A program made the translations under genes and the position numbers. DNA of 6,920 nt from an uncultured Cyanobium sp. GTDB lineage: Bacteria; Cyanobacteriota; Cyanobacteriia; PCC-6307; Cyanobiaceae. Positions within the stretch are counted from its first letter, which is position 1, and every line of letters begins with the position of its first letter. The stretch is taken from positions 1 through 6,920 of the forward strand of contig CALFOF010000062.1 in NCBI GenBank assembly GCA_937919075.1, written 5' to 3'. The notes under the pieces were generated by a model that was given only the letters and a program-made list of their open reading frames with translations, searched no databases and was not told the DNA's origin. Shown one piece after another: positions 1-6,483 of the stretch.

Positions 1-55
1 GGACCCTCAGGAGCGTTTTCCTAAAGTCAGGCCTTCAGCGCCGAGCACTTAAACC

Positions 56-547
56 ATGGCCGACACCTATTCCTTCGACGTGGTGTCGGAGTTCGATCGG
101 CAGGAGCTGGTGAATGCGCTCGACCAGGTGCGCCGTGAGGTGGGCCAGCGCTACGACCTCAAGGACTCCAAAACGGAGATCGATCTGGAGGAAGACAGCC
201 TCACGATCACCACCGCCAGCGACATGACCCTGGAAGCCGTGGCCGATGTGCTGCGTCAGAAGGCTGTCAAGCGCGAGCTTTCGCTCAAGATCTTCGATTT
301 CCAGCCGGCGGAGCCGGTGGGCGGCAACCGCGTGCAGCAGGTGGTGACGTTGCGCAAGGGCCTCAGCCAGGAGCTGGCCAAGCGGCTCAGCAAAACGGTG
401 CGCGATCAGATCAAGAAGGTGACCGTGGCGATTCAGGGCGAGAGCCTGCGAGTCACCGGCAAGAACAAGGACGATCTGCAGCAGGTGATCCAGCTGCTGC
501 GCGCTGAGGATCTGGAGCTGCCGCTGCAGTTCGAGAACTTCCGCTGA
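56..547 (+). CDS. yajQ: YajQ family (DUF520) nucleotide-binding protein
   Basis: The 163-aa product is full length for the YajQ family, which is about 160 aa. Characteristic segments are visible. The N-terminus has SFDVVSEFDRQE followed by a conserved NALDQVRREV helix and a YDLKDSKTEI strand. The C-terminal half carries IQGESLRVTGKNKDDLQ and the terminal LPLQFENFR, which closely match the VTGKSRDDLQ and QPFQFKNFR segments of E. coli YajQ. Family members have two small alpha/beta domains of ferredoxin-like fold and bind nucleotides or nucleic acid. The Xanthomonas homologue was reported as a cyclic-di-GMP effector, but whether this protein binds c-di-GMP cannot be judged here. The protein is soluble, with no signal peptide or membrane segment. 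The ATG at 56 gives the expected N-terminus. No Shine-Dalgarno sequence lies just before it, which is common in cyanobacteria. Its stop is followed within 3 to 24 nt by the next start, so it is probably the first gene of an operon with the oxoprolinase. Confidence 0.95.
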   Translation: MADTYSFDVVSEFDRQELVNALDQVRREVGQRYDLKDSKTEIDLEEDSLTITTASDMTLEAVADVLRQKAVKRELSLKIFDFQPAEPVGGNRVQQVVTLRKGLSQELAKRLSKTVRDQIKKVTVAIQGESLRVTGKNKDDLQQVIQLLRAEDLELPLQFENFR

Positions 548-557
548 GCGGTGCAGC

Positions 558-562
558 AGGAG
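558..562 (+). promoter_or_regulatory. Shine-Dalgarno AGGAG favouring the GTG start at 572
   Basis: AGGAG lies 9 nt before the GTG at 572. An earlier in-frame GTG at 551 has no such motif at a useful distance, because its upstream sequence is the end of yajQ. The motif is itself inside the reading frame if translation starts at 551. It supports 572 as the main start of the oxoprolinase and places it 24 nt after the yajQ stop. Confidence 0.55.
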
Positions 563-571
563 CGTCCGCCG

Positions 572-3500
572 GTGAGCGCCATCCCCCCTAGCGGCCTCCC
601 CGGCAGAGATCTCCCCGGCTGGCGCTTCTGGATCGATCGCGGCGGCACCTTCACCGACCTGGTGGCCCTCAGCCCCAGCGGCATCACCACGGTGCGCAAG
701 CTGCTTTCGCACCCGGCGCAGAGCTGCGCCGGCTCCGGCCCCGGCTGCGCCAGCGTTGGCCTGGATCCTGCCGTGGTTGCCATCCGCGGGTTGCTGAACC
801 TGACGGCAGAGCAACCGATCCCCGCCGGCCTGATCGCTGAGGTGCGCGTGGGCACCACGGTGGCCACCAACGCCCTGCTGGAGCGTCGTGGTGCTCCCAC
901 CCTGCTGCTGCTCAGCCGCGGCTTTGGCGACGCGCTACGCATCGGCGATCAGCACCGCCCTGATCTGTTTGCGCTCAAGATCCGCCGCCCCGAGCCGCTG
1001 CACGCCCGGGCGCTGGAGGTGACGGGCCGCCTGGCGGCCGATGGCCACGAGCTTGAGCCGCTCTTGCTGGATGCCCCTCTGGCCGCAGCCCTGGCCCAGG
1101 CGCGCGCCGATGGTCTGCGCAGTTGTGCCGTGGCGTTGCTGCATGCCGCCCGCCATCCCCGCCATGAGCAGCAGCTGGGGGCCTGGCTGGAGCGCTTCGG
1201 TTTCGAGCAGGTGGCGCTGTCCCACGCGGTGGCGCCGCGGCCGCGCCTGATCGCCCGCGCCCAGACCGCTGTGGTGGAGGCTTATGTGGGGCCGGCGCTG
1301 CAGGCCTACCTGGCCGGGTTGCGGCGCGCCCTCGGTGCCGGCACCCCGCTGCAGGTGATGCAATCGAGCGGCGGCCTGCTCGCTCCCGAGCTGATCCGGG
1401 CCAAGGACACGATCCTCTCTGGGCCGGCGGGAGGCATGGTGGGCGCGCTGAAGGCGGCGGCTGGGGCGGCCCGCGCCGGGGAGCCGGGTGCTGGGGCTCT
1501 TTGTGCCGGGGCGATCGTGGGCTTCGACATGGGGGGCACCTCCACCGATGTGTTCCATGTGGCGGCAAAAGAGCCGCCCCCCAGTGGCCCGCCGCACGAG
1601 GCTGCCGGCGAACGCTGGGAGCGCAGTGACAGCGCTGTGGTGGCCGGCCTGCAGCTGGAGGCGGCGATGCTGCCGATCCACACCGTGGCCGCCGGCGGTG
1701 GTTCCGTGCTGCATTTCGACGGCGAGCGGCTGCAGGTGGGGCCTGCTTCCGCCGGCGCCCAGCCGGGTCCGGCCTGCTACGGCCGCGGCGGCCCGCTCAC
1801 GATCACCGATGCCAACCTGCTGCTGGGCCGGCTGCAGCCTGCTGGCTTCCCGGCCGTGTTCGGTGCCACCGGCGACCAGCCGCTCGATCCGGAGCCCGTC
1901 CGCGCTGGCTTCGCGGCGCTGGCCGCCCGCATGGCTGCCGCCGTGGGGCGCCCGCAGCAGCCGGAAGCCCTGGCGGAAGGCGCGTTGGCGATCGCCATCG
2001 ACCACATGGCGGCGGCGATCCGGCGCATCTCGATCCAGCAGGGCCACGACATCCGCGCCGCCACCTTGGTGTGCTTCGGCGGGGCCGGCGGTCAGCACGC
2101 CTGCGCACTCGCCGAAACCCTGGAGATCGACACCATCCTTCTGCACCCCCTGGCCGGAGTGCTCTCCGCCTTTGGCCTGGGCCAGGCCGATCAACGGCTG
2201 CTGCGCGAGCAGGCGGTGCGCGAGCCGCTCACGGCGTCGCTGCTGCCGCGCCTGGCGGCCTGGGCCGAGGCGCTCACGGCCGCCGGCGCCCAGGCCCTTG
2301 GTGCCGCTGATGGTGCTCCGGCGTCAACCCTGCGGCGGCAGGTGCGGGTGGCCCTGCGTTACGCCGCCAGCGAGGTGAGCCTGCTGGTGCCCCTGGCGGA
2401 CATCGAGGCCATGGAAGCGGCCTTCAGCGCGAGCCATCGCCGCCATTTCGGCCACGCGGACGCGGCCCGGACGGACGCGGCGCCAGCCCTGGTGGTGGAA
2501 CGCCTGGAGGTGGAGCTCGTCTGGCCGGCAGCAGCGGCCAGTGGCAGGCCGTTGCGGATGGCCACTGCTGCCACTGCTGCTGCCACGACTGCCTCCGGCG
2601 CCGCACCTGCCTCCCCCTTCCCCACGGTGCCGCTGCATGCCGCGGGGCGCTGGCAGATGGTGCCGCTGCTGCGCCGGGAGCAGCTGGCGGCCGGCCAGAC
2701 CCTGCAGGGACCGGCGCTGCTGCTGGAGGCGATCGGCAGCCTGGTGCTGGCGGTGGGTTGGCGGGCCGAGGTGCTCCCGCAGGGGGAGTTGCTGCTGCGG
2801 CGCACCGCCAGCGACAAGCCCACAGCCGCTGCTCCAGCCGCCATCGACCCGGTACGCCTGGAGCTGTTTCATCACCGCTTCGCCGCGATTGCCGAGCAGA
2901 TGGGGGAACGGCTGCGCCAGAGCGCCCGCTCCGTGAACATCCGCGAGCGGCTGGATTTCTCCTGCGCGCTCTTCGATGCCGCCGGGGCTCTGGTGGCCAA
3001 CGCGCCCCACATCCCGGTGCATCTCGGCTCGATGGGCGAAAGCGTCGCCAGCCTGCTGGACATGGTGGGACGCGGGGAACGGCCACCTCTGCGCCCCGGC
3101 GATGTGATCGCCACCAACGATCCCTACAACGGCGGCACCCATCTGCCCGACATCACTGTGATCAGCCCGGTGTTCGCCAGCGCGGATCGGCCCTGTTTCT
3201 TTGTGGCCTGCCGCGGCCACCACGCCGATGTGGGCGGCCTCACCCCCGGCTCGATGCCGCCCCACAGCCGCTCGATCGCCGAGGAAGGCCTGCTGCTCAC
3301 CAATGTGCCGGTGTTGCGTGAGGGGGTGTTCGAGGCAGTGGCCTGGCAGCAGCGCCTGCAGGCCGGTCCGTGGCCGGTGCGCAATCCCGATCAGTTCCTC
3401 GCCGATCTGCAGGCCCAGATGGCGGCCAACCAGCTCGGGGCTGCGGAGCTGGAGCGCCTCTGCCGCCGCGAGGGGCTGGCGGAGGTCACCGCCTACATGG

Positions 3501-4381
3501 CCCACGTTCAAGCCAATGCCGCGGCGGCCGTGCGGCGGGTGATCGGCACGCTGAAGGGTGGCCAATGGAGCGTGGAGCTCGACGGCGGCGCCCGCATCGC
3601 CGTGGCGGTGACGATCGATGGCAGTGCCCGCACGGCCTGCATCGACTTCAGCGGCACCTCCCCCCAGCAACCCGGCAACCTCAACGCCCCCCTGGCGATC
3701 ACCAAGGCCGTGGTGCTCTACGTGTTTCGCTGCCTGGTGGCGGAGCCGATCCCCCTCAATGCCGGCTGTTTCCGGCCGCTGCAGCTGGTGGTCCCCGAGG
3801 GCTGCCTGCTGCGGCCAAGGCCGCCGGCGGCGGTGGTGGCGGGCAATGTGGAAACCTCCCAGGCGGTGGCCAATGCCCTGTTCGGGGCCCTCGGGGTGAT
3901 GGCGGCGGCGCAGGGCACGATGAACAATCTCACCTTCGGCGATGCCGCTTGCCAGTACTACGAAACGATCTGTGGCGGCAGCGGCGCCGGCCTGGGATTC
4001 GCGGGTGCCGATGCGGTGCAGAGCCACATGACCAACTCCCGCCTCACCGATCCGGAAGTGCTGGAGCAGCGCTTTCCGGTGCAGCTGGAGAGCTTTCGCG
4101 TGCGCCAGGGCAGCGGCGGCGCGGGCCGCTGGCGCGGCGGGGAAGGGGTGGAGCGGCGCCTTCGTTTCCTGCAGCCGATGACGGTGTCGCTGCTGACGGG
4201 ATCGCGCCGAGTGCCCCCCTTCGGCATGGCCGGTGGCAAACCGGGGGCACCGGGCCGCAACCGCCTGGAACGCAGAGGCCAGCCTGTGCTGCTGCTGGAG
4301 GGGGCCGCAGAGTTGCAGGTCCAGCAGGGTGACCTGCTGGAGATCTGCACCCCGGGGGGCGGCGGTTATGGCGAGAGCTGA
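572..4381 (+). CDS. oplAH: ATP-dependent 5-oxoprolinase (fused hydantoinase A/B domains)
   Basis: The 1269-aa product is close to the size of eukaryotic 5-oxoprolinases (about 1290 aa). The family reaction is 5-oxo-L-proline + ATP + 2 H2O to L-glutamate + ADP + Pi, in the cytoplasm. Residues are counted from GTG 572. The N-terminal hydantoinase A half has the nucleotide-binding signature DRGGTFTD (22-29), then GTTVATNALLERRG, an SSGGL motif, ILSGPAGGMVGA (near 280-290), GFDMGGTSTDV (from 317) and GPACYGRGG. The hydantoinase B half starts near 759 (DPVRLELFHHRF) and has NDPYNGGTHLPD (849-860) and GHHADVGG (882-889). The protein ends in the typical glycine-rich GGGGYG. Both halves are intact with no internal stop. 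GTG 551 would add 7 residues; I prefer 572 because of its Shine-Dalgarno. Odd points are a Cys/Gly-rich insertion at residues 51-64 and an Ala/Thr low-complexity stretch at 664-674. The fusion and length favour 5-oxoprolinase over N-methylhydantoinase or acetone carboxylase subunits, which are usually separate proteins, but substrate is inferred from family only. The adjoining gamma-glutamyltransferase supports the assignment. Confidence 0.9.
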   Translation: MSAIPPSGLPGRDLPGWRFWIDRGGTFTDLVALSPSGITTVRKLLSHPAQSCAGSGPGCASVGLDPAVVAIRGLLNLTAEQPIPAGLIAEVRVGTTVATNALLERRGAPTLLLLSRGFGDALRIGDQHRPDLFALKIRRPEPLHARALEVTGRLAADGHELEPLLLDAPLAAALAQARADGLRSCAVALLHAARHPRHEQQLGAWLERFGFEQVALSHAVAPRPRLIARAQTAVVEAYVGPALQAYLAGLRRALGAGTPLQVMQSSGGLLAPELIRAKDTILSGPAGGMVGALKAAAGAARAGEPGAGALCAGAIVGFDMGGTSTDVFHVAAKEPPPSGPPHEAAGERWERSDSAVVAGLQLEAAMLPIHTVAAGGGSVLHFDGERLQVGPASAGAQPGPACYGRGGPLTITDANLLLGRLQPAGFPAVFGATGDQPLDPEPVRAGFAALAARMAAAVGRPQQPEALAEGALAIAIDHMAAAIRRISIQQGHDIRAATLVCFGGAGGQHACALAETLEIDTILLHPLAGVLSAFGLGQADQRLLREQAVREPLTASLLPRLAAWAEALTAAGAQALGAADGAPASTLRRQVRVALRYAASEVSLLVPLADIEAMEAAFSASHRRHFGHADAARTDAAPALVVERLEVELVWPAAAASGRPLRMATAATAAATTASGAAPASPFPTVPLHAAGRWQMVPLLRREQLAAGQTLQGPALLLEAIGSLVLAVGWRAEVLPQGELLLRRTASDKPTAAAPAAIDPVRLELFHHRFAAIAEQMGERLRQSARSVNIRERLDFSCALFDAAGALVANAPHIPVHLGSMGESVASLLDMVGRGERPPLRPGDVIATNDPYNGGTHLPDITVISPVFASADRPCFFVACRGHHADVGGLTPGSMPPHSRSIAEEGLLLTNVPVLREGVFEAVAWQQRLQAGPWPVRNPDQFLADLQAQMAANQLGAAELERLCRREGLAEVTAYMAHVQANAAAAVRRVIGTLKGGQWSVELDGGARIAVAVTIDGSARTACIDFSGTSPQQPGNLNAPLAITKAVVLYVFRCLVAEPIPLNAGCFRPLQLVVPEGCLLRPRPPAAVVAGNVETSQAVANALFGALGVMAAAQGTMNNLTFGDAACQYYETICGGSGAGLGFAGADAVQSHMTNSRLTDPEVLEQRFPVQLESFRVRQGSGGAGRWRGGEGVERRLRFLQPMTVSLLTGSRRVPPFGMAGGKPGAPGRNRLERRGQPVLLLEGAAELQVQQGDLLEICTPGGGGYGES
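722..763 (+). repeat. imperfect in-frame 21-bp tandem duplication inside the oxoprolinase
   Basis: Two 21-nt units, 722-742 and 743-763, match at 14 of 21 positions and share an exact GCTGCGCC block (723-730 and 744-751). They encode SCAGSGP and GCASVGL. The stretch sits where family members, as I recall them, have only a short link between the LLS strand and the helix before the GTTVATN motif. It therefore looks like an in-frame expansion. The frame is preserved on both sides. Confidence 0.45.
1987..1996. other. HIP1-type palindrome GGCGATCGCC
   Basis: The 8-bp core GCGATCGC (1988-1995) with flanking G and C is the highly iterated palindrome that is abundant in many cyanobacterial genomes. 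It lies inside the oxoprolinase coding sequence. I found only one exact core copy in the window. One copy could arise by chance at this GC content, so it is weak support for a cyanobacterial source. Confidence 0.4.
2561..2590 (+). repeat. 9-bp tandem repeat coding an Ala/Thr stretch in the oxoprolinase
   Basis: GCCACTGCT occurs twice back to back (2561-2569 and 2570-2578). After one extra GCT comes the related GCCACGACT (2582-2590). In frame this reads ATAATAAATT and is followed by more Ala/Pro/Ser. It lies between the VVERLEVELVWP strand and the C-terminal part of the hydantoinase A domain, where a flexible surface loop would tolerate length change. Confidence 0.6.
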
Positions 4382-6254
4382 GCAGGGGCGGCACCAACTG
4401 CTGCGGTTACGGCTACGGCTACGGCTGCGGCGGCTGGTGATGGCGACGGCTGGAGTGCTGTTTCTGCCCGTGCCGCTGCTGGCGCCGGGGCGGGCCCAGG
4501 TGCTCCCGATTCGAGCGGCGGTACCGGCGGCAGCAGAGCTGGCACCCAGCAATGTGCTGCAGGAGGCCGGCCAGCGCTTCCATCCCGTCGTCTCGGCAGG
4601 GGGCATGGTGGCCACCCAGGAGGCGCACGCCAGCCGGGTGGGGCGTGACGTGCTGCGCCAAGGCGGCAATGCGGTGGATGCGGCGGTGGCGGCCTCCTTC
4701 GCCCTGGCAGTGACCCTGCCCCAGGCCGGCAACCTCGGCGGTGGCGGCTTTCTCGTGCTCTGGCGCCCGGAACCGGCGGCGGCCGCCACGCCGCTGCTGG
4801 AGGGGGAGCGGCGGGTGGGCCGTGGCCGGGCGGTCACGATCAACTTCCGCGAAACCGCGCCCGCTGCCGCCCGCGCCGACCTTTTTCTTGATGCCAGCGG
4901 CCAGGTTGATCGTGTGCGTGCCACCCGCAGCTTGCAGAGCACGGGCGTGCCGGGCACGGTGGCGGGCCTGCTGCTGGCCCAGCGCCGCTACGGCCGCTGG
5001 CCGCTGGCGCGGGTGATGGCGCCGGCGATCCGCCTGGCGGCGGAGGGGTTTCCGGTGAGCTGGGAGCTGGCCCGCTCCCTGGAGAGTGCCGCTCCCCTGC
5101 TGCGCGCCGATCCCAGTTCCGCGGCGCTGTTCTTCCGCCCGGACAGGCAGCCCTATCGCCCCGGCGAGCGCTGGCGTCAGCCCCAGCTGGCTGCCACCTT
5201 GACGGGCATCGCCCATCAAGGTGAGGCGGGCTTCTACCAAGGGCCGGTGGCGGAGAGCCTGGCCGCGCTGATGGGCCGCCAAGGCGGGCTGATCACCCTC
5301 GTCGACCTGGCCGCCTACCGCGCCCGGCCCCTGCCGCCCTTGATCGGCAGCTGGCGGGGCCAGCCGGTGATCACCATGCCGCCGCCCAGCTCCGGCGGCG
5401 TCACATTGATTCAGTTGCTTGGGGTGCTGGAGGGGTTCCCGTTGGCGGCGATGGGGCTCAACAGCGCGGCCACGATCCACGTGATGACCGAAGCCATGAA
5501 CCTGGCCTACCGGGATCGTAACACTTATCTGGGTGACCATCGCTTCGTGGCGATGCCGCTGCAGCGCCTGCTCAGCCCGGCCTATGCGGCCGCCCAGCGC
5601 CGCCGTCTCCGCACCGACCGCCACACGCCCGCCGCCGAACTGGCGCCGCCGCCGCCGGGCCGGCCGGAGGGTCCCAACACCACCCACCTTTCGGTGCTCG
5701 ACCGCGACGGCCTGATGGTGGCCACCACCACCACGCTCAACTTCGCCTACGGCAACGGCGTGAGCGTGCCGGGTGCGGGCTTCCTGCTCAACAATGAGAT
5801 GGATGATTTCACTGCCAGGCCGGGCGTCCCGAACGCGCATGGGTTGGTGCAAGGGCAAGCCAACGCCATCGCGCCTGGCAAGCAGCCGCTCAGTTCGATG
5901 AGCCCCACCCTGGTGCTGGATCGCAGCGGCGGCCCCTTGCTGGCCACCGGCAGCCCGGGCGGCAGCCGCATCATCACCACCGTGCTGCAGGTGCTGCTCA
6001 ATCGGCTGGAACATGGCCTCAACCTGGCCGCGGCCGTGAATGCGCCCCGCTTTCACAGCCAGCTGTGGCCCGATGAAGTGGCGATCGAGCAGGGCTTCAG
6101 CCCCGACACACTCGCCCTGCTCCAGGCACTGGGCCACCGGCTCCAGCCGGCCCGGGCCATGGGCTCGGCCCAGTCGGTGGAAGCCCTGCCGGGGGGGGGC
6201 AGCCTCGGGGTCGCCGATCCGCGCCGCCCTGATGCCCTCGCTGCCGGGGAGTGA
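4368..6254 (+). CDS. ggt: gamma-glutamyltransferase (glutathione hydrolase) precursor
   Basis: The 628-aa product is an N-terminal nucleophile hydrolase that cleaves or transfers the gamma-glutamyl group of glutathione and related compounds. In bacteria it is normally periplasmic and self-cleaved into large and small subunits. Residues 1-43 look like a Sec signal peptide: an Arg-rich n-region, a hydrophobic core (about 23-40), then G41-R42-A43 before a likely cut. The nucleophile and autocleavage residue is Thr438 in NTTHLSV (E. coli Thr391), leaving a 191-residue small subunit, almost identical in size to the E. coli one. Also present are R161 in NFRETAP (E. coli Arg114), D480 in NNEMDDF (Asp433), S509-S510 in PLSSMSP (Ser462/463) and G531-G532 in GSPGGSR (Gly483/484). 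All key residues are kept, so activity is likely. The ATG at 4368 overlaps the oxoprolinase stop by 14 nt, which suggests translational coupling. The frame is open further upstream to an ATG at 4233, but that extension lacks family similarity and would bury the signal peptide. Odd points are a 17-residue insertion before R161 and His491 in the lid loop. Confidence 0.95.
   Translation: MARAEQGRHQLLRLRLRLRLRRLVMATAGVLFLPVPLLAPGRAQVLPIRAAVPAAAELAPSNVLQEAGQRFHPVVSAGGMVATQEAHASRVGRDVLRQGGNAVDAAVAASFALAVTLPQAGNLGGGGFLVLWRPEPAAAATPLLEGERRVGRGRAVTINFRETAPAAARADLFLDASGQVDRVRATRSLQSTGVPGTVAGLLLAQRRYGRWPLARVMAPAIRLAAEGFPVSWELARSLESAAPLLRADPSSAALFFRPDRQPYRPGERWRQPQLAATLTGIAHQGEAGFYQGPVAESLAALMGRQGGLITLVDLAAYRARPLPPLIGSWRGQPVITMPPPSSGGVTLIQLLGVLEGFPLAAMGLNSAATIHVMTEAMNLAYRDRNTYLGDHRFVAMPLQRLLSPAYAAAQRRRLRTDRHTPAAELAPPPPGRPEGPNTTHLSVLDRDGLMVATTTTLNFAYGNGVSVPGAGFLLNNEMDDFTARPGVPNAHGLVQGQANAIAPGKQPLSSMSPTLVLDRSGGPLLATGSPGGSRIITTVLQVLLNRLEHGLNLAAAVNAPRFHSQLWPDEVAIEQGFSPDTLALLQALGHRLQPARAMGSAQSVEALPGGGSLGVADPRRPDALAAGE
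4401..4430 (+). repeat. hexanucleotide repeat coding (Leu-Arg)5 in the signal peptide of ggt
   Basis: Five consecutive 6-nt units (CTGCGG, TTACGG, CTACGG, CTACGG, CTGCGG) encode Leu-Arg five times, at residues 12-21 of the transferase. They form most of the positively charged n-region before the hydrophobic core. Copy-number change would keep the frame and only lengthen or shorten this charged segment. An in-frame ATG at 4440 lies just after the repeat, but starting there would remove the positive charge and weaken the signal peptide. Confidence 0.65.
6191..6199 (+). repeat. G9 homopolymer near the 3' end of ggt
   Basis: Nine consecutive G lie in the last 25 codons of the transferase and read as the end of a Pro codon followed by three Gly codons. 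They fall after all catalytic motifs. A one-base slip here would change only the C-terminal tail. Confidence 0.8.
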
Positions 6255-6318
6255 CTGCTCGCCCTGCCCCACGGCAGCAGGCGCGCTGAAGCCCCACAAT
6301 CAGGCCCGACCGCCGCTG

Positions 6319-6334
6319 ACCGGCCGAAGCCGGT
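6319..6334 (+). promoter_or_regulatory. 6-bp hairpin overlapping the ribosome binding site of the small ORF
   Basis: ACCGGC (6319-6324) and GCCGGT (6329-6334) are perfect inverted repeats around a CGAA loop. The 3' arm covers part of GGTGA (6332-6336), a plausible Shine-Dalgarno 6 nt before the ATG at 6343. No T-run follows, so it is not a standard intrinsic terminator for ggt. It could mask the binding site or end or stabilise the upstream transcript. This is inferred from base pairing only. The rest of the 6255-6342 spacer shows nothing clear; CACAAT at 6295-6300 resembles a -10 box but has no matching -35. Confidence 0.4.
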
Positions 6335-6342
6335 GAACCCCC

Positions 6343-6483
6343 ATGGCTCCGTTGCTTCCGGTTCCGTTTGCCCCTGCGGTGTTCACCATCCGCGACTGGC
6401 TCTGGAGTGGCGGCCTGATTGAGATTTCGCTGGTGATGGTGGCGTTTCTGGTGGCCGCCTGGTTCGTCAATCGTTCGCGCTGA
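6343..6483 (+). CDS. small hypothetical single-span membrane protein (46 aa)
   Basis: I do not recognise this gene. The ORF runs from an ATG preceded by GGTGA (6332-6336) to a TGA at 6481-6483. The N-terminus is rich in Pro and small residues (MAPLLPVPFAPAVF) and is followed by an amphipathic IRDWLWSGG segment. A hydrophobic stretch at about residues 24-42 (from GLIEISLVMVAF) ends with the basic tail NRSR. That layout suits one transmembrane helix with the C-terminus on the cytoplasmic side. Cyanobacteria have many such tiny membrane proteins in photosystem, cytochrome and NDH complexes, but I cannot match it to any named one. It lies 88 nt after ggt on the same strand and overlaps the opposite-strand gene by 17 nt at its 3' end. 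A spurious ORF remains possible. Confidence 0.5.
   Translation: MAPLLPVPFAPAVFTIRDWLWSGGLIEISLVMVAFLVAAWFVNRSR

Noticed and set aside
1..55. A promoter or ribosome binding site for yajQ.
   Set aside because: AGGAG-like sequence occurs only near position 10, too far from the ATG at 56. No -10/-35 pair with good spacing is visible in the short upstream piece.
35..814. A 259-codon open frame on the minus strand opposite yajQ and the start of the oxoprolinase.
   Set aside because: The plus strand carries a full-length YajQ with conserved motifs. The antisense frame shows only Ala/Leu/His-rich composition.
935..2194. A 419-codon open frame on the minus strand inside the oxoprolinase.
   Set aside because: It is low-complexity Gly/Arg/His sequence lying antisense to strongly conserved hydantoinase A motifs.
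4233..4367. A 45-residue N-terminal extension of the transferase from an upstream ATG.
   Set aside because: It would overlap the conserved end of the oxoprolinase, has no similarity to the family, and would place the signal peptide inside the chain.
2324..4957. An 877-codon open frame on the minus strand opposite the oxoprolinase and the start of ggt.
   Set aside because: It is a by-product of high GC content and codon bias in the plus-strand genes. Its translation is rich in Arg, Ala, Gly and His without domain motifs, and it spans two real genes in opposite orientation.
4419..6299. A 626-codon open frame on the minus strand opposite ggt.
   Set aside because: It mirrors the plus-strand gene, which has every catalytic motif. 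The antisense product shows no family signature or membrane pattern and starts in the spacer without a ribosome binding site.
6319..6334. The hairpin read as an intrinsic terminator of ggt.
   Set aside because: The stem is only 6 bp and the following bases are GAACCCCC, with no T-run. An effect on the next ribosome binding site is at least as likely.
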